Origin: JBJXGF01 sp046153015
Lineage (GTDB): Bacteria > Actinomycetota > Acidimicrobiia > Acidimicrobiales > CAIXPF01
NCBI GenBank assembly: GCA_046153015.1
Contig: JBJXGF010000356.1
Span: 1-11,449 of the forward strand
Direction: 5' to 3'
DNA: 11,449 bases
Under the pieces are notes generated by a model. That model saw only the letters and a list, made by a program, of their open reading frames with translations. It made no database searches and was not told where the DNA came from. A program made the translations under genes and the position numbers. Below are positions 1-5,121 of this stretch, piece by piece; within the stretch, counting starts at the first letter, position 1, and each line of letters begins with the position of its first letter.

Positions 1-641
1 AGCAGGTCGAGCGCGGCGGGGTCGGGCAGCGCGGCGGTTGCGGCGCGCTCGGCCCGCAGCGCGGGGGTCGAGCCCGACCCGAGCGAGACCCCCACGAGCG
101 GCGCGTCGGCGCCGAGCTGGTCGCAGCAGCGGCCGAGGAAGCCGCTCGGGAACGCGCCCTTCCCGTCGGGGTCGCCCTCCCACCAGCGGCGCAGCATGGC
201 GAAATGGGAGAGGTCGGGCTTGGCCACCCCTACGCCCTGCACCACGGCCAGGCCGCGAGCGGCGAGCGGCGCGAGCCCGGGGTGGAGCCCGTACTCCCCG
301 TCGAGGCGGACGAGGTCGTCGCCCTCGAAGGCCAACCCCGGCCGCAGGTCGTGGTAGCGGCCCAGGCCGAAGGGGACCAGCGTCGACAGGCCGTCGTTGC
401 CCCCCTCCAGCTCGATCACCACGAGCGAGCGGCCGCCGACCGCCGCGGGCGGGACAGCGGCGGCGGTCGCCCGGTCACTGCCCGGCGGCGAGCCGCCCGC
501 CGAGCTGTCGTTCTTCCCTGTCGCTTTTCCTGTCGCGCAGGAGGCGGCGAGCCCGCCGCTCACGCCGGCGGCGGCGCCGAAGCCGAGCAGGCGCAGGAAG
601 CTCCGGCGGTCGAGCTGGGGGCGAGAAGCGGAACGGTTCAT
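1..641 (-). CDS. DUF1501 family protein, Tat-exported (partial, C-terminus beyond left edge)
   Basis: The ATG at 641-639 (minus) opens a frame that stays open to the window edge, giving 213 codons. The N-terminus MNRSASRPQLDRRSFLRLLG carries a twin-arginine motif (R12-R13, RRSFLR), then a hydrophobic Ala/Gly stretch and AASC with Cys35. This suggests Tat export, possibly as a lipoprotein, although the lipobox is imperfect. After a Ser/Gly/Pro linker come DUF1501 hallmarks: GGNDGLSTLVPFG, then LHPGLAPL, VVQGVGVAKPDLSHF and FLGRCCDQLG. DUF1501 proteins resemble the alkaline phosphatase/sulfatase fold, but their substrate is not established. The start overlaps the stop of the upstream DUF1800 gene by 4 bases (ATGA), so translation is probably coupled. 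Expression would depend on the promoter of the DUF1800 gene, which is missing here. Family assignment is confident; function is unknown. Confidence 0.88.
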   Translation of the reverse strand, partial: MNRSASRPQLDRRSFLRLLGFGAAAGVSGGLAASCATGKATGKNDSSAGGSPPGSDRATAAAVPPAAVGGRSLVVIELEGGNDGLSTLVPFGLGRYHDLRPGLAFEGDDLVRLDGEYGLHPGLAPLAARGLAVVQGVGVAKPDLSHFAMLRRWWEGDPDGKGAFPSGFLGRCCDQLGADAPLVGVSLGSGSTPALRAERAATAALPDPAALDL

Positions 642-1819
642 GCGAGGGCGAACTCCGGCGACAGGAGCGCCACGGCCCGCAGGCCCCACGCTCGTTCCCA
701 CTCGTCCTCCACCTGCTCGGCCGCGTCGAGGGCGGCGGCGGTGCTGGGCGAGACCTCCACCAGCGACGCCCGCTGCGCGGCGGCGGGGGCGCTGGGCCAG
801 TCGAGCGGCGCCAGCTCGAGGTTGGCCACGAGGCGGGTGCGGGTCAGCACCTGGGTCGAGGACACCCAGGCCGGGCTCTGCGGCCAGCCGGCCACGTTGG
901 GCGGGTCGAAGGGCATCTGGTCGAGCTGGCGCAGCGGCCAGGCCGAGAGCTCGCCGTCGCCGTCGTCGCCGCTGCGTTCGGCGCGGCGGTCGCGCCGGGC
1001 CGCCCCGGCGGCGTAGGCCGCCACCCACCACTCGAGGGGGCTGCGGGGCCGGGCGTGGCGGGCGTCGGCGGCGAGGAAGTCGTCGTGGAGGAGGATGGCC
1101 CGCACGAGCGGCTCGATCTGCAGGCCCCGGCCGCGGAACAGCCCGGCCAGCTCCTCCAACCGTCCCGGGGAGGGCGGCGCCCCCACCAGGTAGGTGTGGA
1201 GCTTGGCGGCGACGAACGACGCGCAGGCCGGGTGGTCGCACACGAGGTCGACCACGTCGTGCGCGTCGAGGCGGCCCCGGCGGCCGAGGAAGCTCACCTC
1301 GCCCCGGTGGGCCCGGTCCGGGTCGAAGCGGACCTTGCCCTGGTCCACCTCCCACCCGGCCAGCGCCAGGGCGCCGGCCCGCACGTCGGCCTCGGTGTAG
1401 TTGCCCCGGCCCAACGTGAACAGCTCCATCAGCTCCCGGGCGTAGTTCTCGTTGGGGGCGTCGCCCGAGGACGGGTCGCCGTCCAGCCAGAGCAGCATCG
1501 CCGCGTCCACGGTGAGGTCGTGGGCGAGGTCGCGGAACGAGCCCAGCGCGTGGGGTCGCAGCACCAGGTGCTGGCGGTGCAGGAGCCGCGCCTCGCCCAC
1601 CTTCGAGGCGCCGCTCGTCCAGTGCCCGTGCCAGAACCAGGTGAGCTTATCGTGGAGGCCGGCGGCGGGGGACAGCATCCGGGCCAGCCAGGCCACGGCC
1701 AGGTCGTCGTAGCCGCCGTCGGCGAGGTCGCCCTCGGGGGAGACGGGCAGCGGCGGCGCGCCGAGCGCCCACTCGGCCACCTCTCGCGGCTCGGCGTCGG
1801 CCCAGATCCAGCGTTCCAC
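638..1819 (-). CDS. DUF1800 family protein, 5'-truncated
   Basis: The frame runs from GTG 1819 to TGA 640-638 (393 aa) and has strong DUF1800 signatures. From that GTG they are KLTWFWHGHWTSG near residues 58-70, LVLRPHALGSFRDL near 86-98, the hallmark NENYARELMELFTLG at 123-137, and PFDPPNVAGWPQSPAW near the C-terminus. DUF1800 proteins are usually encoded next to DUF1501 proteins, as here. The pair is thought to act at or outside the membrane, with no agreed reaction. The usual N-terminus, a segment like HLLRRAGFG with its following helices, is absent. Upstream of about 1820-1830 the minus frame merely reads antisense to the response regulator on the other strand. I therefore think the GTG at 1819 is not the native start and that the first few tens of residues are lost at the junction. 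There is no frameshift in the remainder. Confidence 0.88.
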   Translation of the reverse strand: MERWIWADAEPREVAEWALGAPPLPVSPEGDLADGGYDDLAVAWLARMLSPAAGLHDKLTWFWHGHWTSGASKVGEARLLHRQHLVLRPHALGSFRDLAHDLTVDAAMLLWLDGDPSSGDAPNENYARELMELFTLGRGNYTEADVRAGALALAGWEVDQGKVRFDPDRAHRGEVSFLGRRGRLDAHDVVDLVCDHPACASFVAAKLHTYLVGAPPSPGRLEELAGLFRGRGLQIEPLVRAILLHDDFLAADARHARPRSPLEWWVAAYAAGAARRDRRAERSGDDGDGELSAWPLRQLDQMPFDPPNVAGWPQSPAWVSSTQVLTRTRLVANLELAPLDWPSAPAAAQRASLVEVSPSTAAALDAAEQVEDEWERAWGLRAVALLSPEFALA

Positions 1820-1841
1820 GCCGCCCGGGAACGACCGGATC
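1815..1841. other. Head-to-head truncation junction (deletion or assembly chimera)
   Basis: On the left, minus-strand DUF1800 homology begins abruptly at about 1820. On the right, plus-strand OmpR receiver homology begins abruptly at the third beta strand (NDRIVLDLGLPDG, from about 1830). Both proteins lack their N-termini, and there is no intergenic space, promoter or plausible native start codon between them. The exact breakpoint cannot be fixed from one sequence, because about 10-20 bases could belong to either gene. A single deletion between two divergent genes, or a false join of two contigs, would give this pattern. Confidence 0.75.
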
Positions 1842-2402
1842 GTGCTCGACCTCGGCCTGCCCGACGGGGACGGCGTTCGCCTGTGCCGGGTGCTGCGCGA
1901 GCAGGGCTGCGAGTCGCCGGTGCTGATGCTGACCGCCCGGGACAGCGTGGCCGACCGGGTCGGCGGCCTCGACGCCGGCGCCGACGACTACCTGCCCAAG
2001 CCGTTCGACTTCGCCGAGCTCGGCGCCCGGGTGCGGGCCCTGCTGCGCCGCCCCGGCGGACGGCGCGCACCCGAGCTGAACGTGGGCGAGCTGCGCCTCG
2101 ACCCGGCCAGCCACCGCGTCTGGCGGCGCGGCGTGGTCGCCCCGCTCACCGCTCGGGAGTTCGCGCTGCTCCACTACCTCATGGCGCGCGCCGGCGAGGT
2201 CGTGACCCGCTCGGAGCTGCTCGAGCACGTATGGGACGCGAACTACGACGGGCTGTCCAACGTGGTCGACGTGCACGTGGCCAACCTGCGCCGCAAGCTG
2301 GAGGACGGCGGCGGCGAGGACCAGCTGATCGAGACCGTGCGCGGCGTCGGCTACCGCATCGTCGAGCCAGGCGGCGAGCCCGGCTGCGAGCGGGCGGGCT
2401 GA
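1842..2402 (+). CDS. OmpR/PhoB-family response regulator, N-terminally truncated
   Basis: From GTG 1842 the frame encodes 186 aa. The receiver is only partial. Present are the phosphoacceptor Asp in VLDLGLPDGDG (D3 here, normally near residue 51-53), the switch Thr in LMLTARD (T31), and the conserved Lys in YLPKPF (K53). The first 48-50 residues, including the acidic pair that binds Mg2+, are missing. The C-terminal winged-helix DNA-binding domain is complete (about 77-175), with LTAREFALLHYLM, RSELLEHVWD, VVDVHVANLRRKL and IETVRGVGYRI. The frame stays open leftward past 1830 but has no in-frame start codon there that would restore a receiver. It ends 4 bases before the histidine kinase, so it is the natural partner of that kinase in a two-component operon. 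As written, it should not be phosphorylated normally. If the truncation is an assembly error, the real gene is probably intact. Confidence 0.85.
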   Translation: MLDLGLPDGDGVRLCRVLREQGCESPVLMLTARDSVADRVGGLDAGADDYLPKPFDFAELGARVRALLRRPGGRRAPELNVGELRLDPASHRVWRRGVVAPLTAREFALLHYLMARAGEVVTRSELLEHVWDANYDGLSNVVDVHVANLRRKLEDGGGEDQLIETVRGVGYRIVEPGGEPGCERAG

Positions 2403-2406
2403 GCGG

Positions 2407-3588
2407 GTGGACCTGCGCACCATCCGGCTGCGGCTCACGCTGCTCTACGGGCTGCTCTCGGCGCTGGCGGTCGGGTTCCTGGCGGTCATCGCCATCCGCT
2501 CCGGCGAGAAGCAGGTGCTCGACTCCGCCGACCGGGAGGCGGCCCAGCGCATCACCGACATCACCGTGCGGGGCGGCTTGTTCGAACGCGAGGACGAGGC
2601 CAACGCGTGGCTGGTCGACCCGGTGAACCGGGGGGTGCGGGCGCTCGGCCCGGCCACCGTCGAGCCGCCGCTGCAGCGCCTCGCCGAGGAGGCGCTCGAC
2701 GCGGGCCTGGCGCCGGTGGCGGAGCGCTTCACCCAGAACGGCCGCTGGCTGCTCTACGCCCGCAAGATCAGCGACAACTCGGTGCTGGTCACCGCGGTGG
2801 ACCTCGCGCCGCTGGAGCGGGCGGCGAGCTCGCTGCGGCTGCGGGTGGTGCTGGCCGCAGCGGCCACGATCGCGGCGGCCTCCGCCGCCGGTTGGTGGCT
2901 GGCCGGGCGTTCGCTGCGCCCGGCCCGCGTGGCGGTCCGCCAGCAGCGGGACTTCATCGCCGACGCGGCGCACGAGCTGCGCACCCCGCTGGCGGTGATC
3001 CAGGCGTCGGCCAGCCACGCCCTGCAACGCGACCGCGAGCCGGGTGAGTACCGCGAGTCGCTCACCGAGATCCGCTCCGCCGCCGAGCGGGCCGGGGCCG
3101 GGGTGAGCGAGCTGCTCGAGCTGGCCCGCCTCGAATCGGGTCAGCTCACCCCGCGCACGGGCCCCTTGCGGCTCGACCTGCTGGCCGAGGAGGTGGGCGC
3201 CTCGGTGCGGGCCGACGGGGTGACGGTGCGGGCCGCGCCCGGCGCGCCGATCGTGGTGGAGGCCGACTACGGGCTGCTGCGCCAGGCGGTCGAGACGCTC
3301 ACCCGTAACGCCGCCGCCCGCGCCGGCCACGTCGAGCTCGACGCGGTGGTGCAGGACGGCCACGCCGAGCTGACCGTGCGCGACGACGGGCCCGGCTTCG
3401 ACGAGAGCCTCCTGCCGGTGGTCTTCGAGCGCTGGCGGCGGGGCGACGAGAAGGGCAGCTCGGGGCTGGGCATGGCCATCGCCCGGGCGATCGTGCAGCT
3501 CCACAGCGGCGAGATCCACGCCGAGAACGTGGCCGCCGGCGGGGCGCGGGTGCGCCTCCGCCTTCCGCTGGCCAAGCCCGAGCGGTAG
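2407..3588 (+). CDS. Membrane sensor histidine kinase (two-component system)
   Basis: GTG 2407 starts a 393-aa protein. There is a transmembrane helix near 11-31, an extracytoplasmic sensor region of about 110 residues, and a second helix near 145-166 (ending AGWWLAG). The HisKA box DFIADAAHELRTPLAVI follows, with the phosphorylated His at residue 189. ATP-binding HATPase_c motifs come next: an N-box around N301 (TLTRNAAARA), the G1 box DDGPGF (326-331), the F-box VFERWRRGD, and the G2 box GSSGLGMAIAR (350-360). Only about 20 residues separate the second helix from the H-box, so a standard HAMP linker is not visible. The gene follows the response regulator after 4 bases with no obvious strong ribosome binding site, consistent with coupled translation. 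The sensed signal cannot be read from the sequence. The gene looks intact, but its operon promoter lies upstream of the junction and is missing here. Confidence 0.93.
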   Translation: MDLRTIRLRLTLLYGLLSALAVGFLAVIAIRSGEKQVLDSADREAAQRITDITVRGGLFEREDEANAWLVDPVNRGVRALGPATVEPPLQRLAEEALDAGLAPVAERFTQNGRWLLYARKISDNSVLVTAVDLAPLERAASSLRLRVVLAAAATIAAASAAGWWLAGRSLRPARVAVRQQRDFIADAAHELRTPLAVIQASASHALQRDREPGEYRESLTEIRSAAERAGAGVSELLELARLESGQLTPRTGPLRLDLLAEEVGASVRADGVTVRAAPGAPIVVEADYGLLRQAVETLTRNAAARAGHVELDAVVQDGHAELTVRDDGPGFDESLLPVVFERWRRGDEKGSSGLGMAIARAIVQLHSGEIHAENVAAGGARVRLRLPLAKPER

Positions 3589-3606
3589 GCCGCGCCCGGC
3601 GGCGGC

Positions 3607-4134
3607 TCAGTGGGCGCCGGGGCCCTGGCCGGCGTAGCGGGCCACGAAGCGCTCGAGCTCGGCGCGCTCGACTCGCTCGCAGCGCTGGATCCGCCGCCAC
3701 GCCGTGGCCACCACCGCGCTGTCGAGGTCGGGGTTCGGGGCCACCGTCACGAGGCCGCCGGCCAGCTCGGCGAGCTCGGCCGCCGCGTCCGGCGCCAGCC
3801 CGCGATGCTGGAGGAGCACCCCGCCGGCCTCGAGGAGGCCCACCTGCACCGGCCGGCTGAGCGGCTCCTCGTAGGCCCGGCCCGCCGAGGGCACCGGCTG
3901 GTGGGGGCCCGAGGTGGGGGGCTCGGTAAGATAGCTGGGCGCAGCGCCCCCTGGCAGCACGTGGCCGGAGTCGGCCTGGAGCGGCGTCTGCTCGGCCGGC
4001 CGGCAGGCCCCGCCCCCGTCGCCGCCCCCGCACGCAGCCAGCCCGACCAGCCCGACCACCGCAGCCAGCGCGGCCAGCCCGGCCGCCGCGGCCCTCGCCG
4101 CGGCTGCGCCGCCCCGGGCGCTGCGTTGCCCCAT
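3607..4134 (-). CDS. DUF3105 family lipoprotein
   Basis: The ATG at 4134-4132 (minus) encodes 175 aa. An Ala-rich hydrophobic segment leads to the lipobox LAAC (Cys35) and a Gly-rich linker, so this is a predicted lipoprotein anchored outside the membrane. The DUF3105 pattern follows: GHVLPGGAAPSYLTEPPTSG (57-76) continuing PHQPVPS, then AYEEPL, then the C-terminal AWRRIQRCERV and FVARYAGQGPG. In this family the middle usually carries a HxLEHG-type motif. Here the matching stretch reads VGLLEAGGVLLQHRG (98-112), so both His are replaced while the PPTSGPH block is kept. The function of the family is unknown. The gene converges with the histidine kinase (18 bases between stops) and diverges from the coiled-coil gene (59 bases between starts). 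It appears leaderless, with a -10-like TACGGT 7 nt before ATG. Confidence 0.82.
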   Translation of the reverse strand: MGQRSARGGAAAARAAAAGLAALAAVVGLVGLAACGGGDGGGACRPAEQTPLQADSGHVLPGGAAPSYLTEPPTSGPHQPVPSAGRAYEEPLSRPVQVGLLEAGGVLLQHRGLAPDAAAELAELAGGLVTVAPNPDLDSAVVATAWRRIQRCERVERAELERFVARYAGQGPGAH

Positions 4135-4141
4135 GTGGGGG

Positions 4142-4147
4142 ACCGTA
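4142..4147 (-). promoter_or_regulatory. Candidate -10 element, leaderless start of the DUF3105 gene
   Basis: Read on the minus strand, the hexamer TACGGT is followed by 7 nt (CCCCCAC) and then the ATG of the DUF3105 gene. TAnnnT ending 6-7 nt before a start codon is the usual layout of leaderless actinobacterial promoters, where the A of ATG is the first transcribed base. No convincing -35 box and no Shine-Dalgarno sequence is seen, which agrees with this reading. Confidence 0.55.
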
Positions 4148-4180
4148 TCGCCCCGCAGCCGGCGGGGAGAACGCGGCCTC

Positions 4181-4186
4181 TACACT
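4181..4186 (+). promoter_or_regulatory. Candidate -10 element, leaderless start of the coiled-coil/pdtaR operon
   Basis: TACACT is followed by 7 nt (CCGTGTC) and the ATG at 4194. No purine-rich ribosome binding site lies in the gap, so transcription probably starts at or next to the ATG. It mirrors the minus-strand TACGGT on the other side of the same short intergenic region. A -35 box is not obvious in the GC-rich upstream sequence. Confidence 0.6.
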
Positions 4187-4193
4187 CCGTGTC

Positions 4194-4505
4194 ATGTCGC
4201 GTTCGATGCTCGAGCGCCGCCTCACCGAGGTGTCCGATCGGCTCAAGCGCCTCCGCCAGGATCTGGCGGTGGCCGAGGAGCAGCTCGCCCACTTCGCCGG
4301 CGAGGCGGCCGAGGCCCGGCTGCGGGCGCTCGTGTCCGAGACCCCACTGTCGGTCCGCGAGCATCGCGAGGCGCAGCGCCACGCCGACGCGATGGACAAG
4401 CACCGCGGCGACCTGCTGCGGGAGATCGAGAAGCTCGAACGTTCCCAGGACGACCTGCTCGACAAGCTGATCGAGGCGGGCCGCGCCGAAGGCGGCCGGG
4501 CGTGA
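4194..4505 (+). CDS. Small coiled-coil protein of unknown function, coupled to pdtaR
   Basis: ATG 4194 encodes 103 aa rich in Leu, Glu, Arg and Lys. Two heptad-like segments (about 5-40, RRLTEVSDRLKRLRQDLAVA; and about 68-96, MDKHRGDLLREIEKLERSQD) suggest a helical hairpin or dimeric coiled coil. It has no signal peptide, membrane helix, Cys pair or recognisable enzyme motif, so it is probably cytosolic. I do not recognise a named family. The ATG is supported by a -10 hexamer exactly 7 nt upstream. The stop TGA 4503-4505 overlaps the GTG start of the ANTAR regulator (GTGA), so the two are probably made together, and the small protein may be a partner or accessory of that regulator. That role is inference from gene order alone. 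Confidence 0.8.
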   Translation: MSRSMLERRLTEVSDRLKRLRQDLAVAEEQLAHFAGEAAEARLRALVSETPLSVREHREAQRHADAMDKHRGDLLREIEKLERSQDDLLDKLIEAGRAEGGRA

Positions 4506-5074
4506 CCACGGTCGTCATCGCCGAGGACGAAGCGATCATCCGGCTCGACCTCAAGGAGACCCTCGAGGAGGAGGGGTACCAGGTGGTCGGCGAGACCGGC
4601 CGGGGAGACGAGGCGGTCGAGCTGGTGAAGGCGCTGCGTCCCGACGTGGCCATCCTCGACATCAAGATGCCCGGCGTCGACGGGCTCACCGCGGCGCGCC
4701 AGATCGCCGAGGACCGGCTCGCCGCCGTGCTGATCCTCACCGCGTTCAGCCAGCGGGAGCTGATCGAGCAGGCCCGCGACGCCGGCGCGCTCGCCTACCT
4801 CGTCAAACCGTTCCAGAAGACCGATCTCGTGCCGGCCCTCGAGGTGGCGCTCGGCCGCTTCGCCGAGATCAAGGCGCTCCACGAGCAGGCCGCCACGCTC
4901 GAGGACCAGCTCGAGACGCGCAAGCTCGTCGACCGCGCCAAGGGCGCGTTGATGGACCGTCACGGGCTCAGCGAGAGCGCCGCGTTCCGCTTCATCCAGA
5001 CCACCGCGATGCGTGAGCGCGACACGATGCGGACGGTGAGCGAGCGGGTCATCGCGGGCACGCTCGCCCCCTGA
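4502..5074 (+). CDS. pdtaR: ANTAR-domain response regulator, PdtaR type
   Basis: GTG 4502 encodes 190 aa. The receiver domain spans about 1-120 and is complete: acidic pair E8/D9 in IAEDEAIIR, phosphoacceptor D53 in AILDIKMPGVDG, T80 in LILTAFS and K102 in YLVKPF. A helical linker leads to the C-terminal ANTAR RNA-binding domain (about 133-185), with LVDRAKGALMDRHGLSESAA, FRFIQTTAMRERDTMRTVSE and RVI. ANTAR proteins bind paired hairpins in nascent mRNA and prevent termination. In Mycobacterium, PdtaR is activated by the soluble kinase PdtaS, which is not in this window. Length, domain order and position just upstream of polA match mycobacterial PdtaR (Rv1626, near polA Rv1629 and rpsA Rv1630). 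The frame is open further upstream, but the receiver begins at this GTG and the overlap with the preceding stop supports it. Confidence 0.9.
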   Translation: MTTVVIAEDEAIIRLDLKETLEEEGYQVVGETGRGDEAVELVKALRPDVAILDIKMPGVDGLTAARQIAEDRLAAVLILTAFSQRELIEQARDAGALAYLVKPFQKTDLVPALEVALGRFAEIKALHEQAATLEDQLETRKLVDRAKGALMDRHGLSESAAFRFIQTTAMRERDTMRTVSERVIAGTLAP

Positions 5075-5083
5075 GGGGGGCTC

Positions 5084-5121
5084 CTGACCCCGCCCGGCCC
5101 CGCCGGTAGGGTGACGGCGTG
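5084..5121 (+). promoter_or_regulatory. Candidate leaderless promoter of polA
   Basis: A -35-like CTGACC (5084-5089) and a -10-like TAGGGT (5107-5112) are separated by exactly 17 nt. Six nt (GACGGC) then separate the -10 from the polA GTG at 5119. There is no Shine-Dalgarno sequence in the gap. This is the best-formed promoter in the window and suggests that polA is transcribed from its own leaderless start as well as, or instead of, from the pdtaR operon. Confidence 0.65.

Noticed and set aside
38..2626. Very long plus-strand open frame of 862 codons across the DUF1501/DUF1800 region
   Set aside because: The translation is Arg/Pro/Gly-rich with no family motifs and is antisense to two clear genes. 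It is a high-GC shadow frame.
3589..3606. GCCGC/GCGGC hairpin between the convergent kinase and DUF3105 stops
   Set aside because: A five-base-pair stem without a T-run on either side is expected by chance in such GC-rich DNA. A weak bidirectional terminator is possible but not supportable.
5066..5081. C5/G5 hairpin around the pdtaR stop codon as a terminator
   Set aside because: The stem is only five base pairs with a three-base loop containing the stop, and no T-run follows. It overlaps GC-rich sequence just before the polA promoter.
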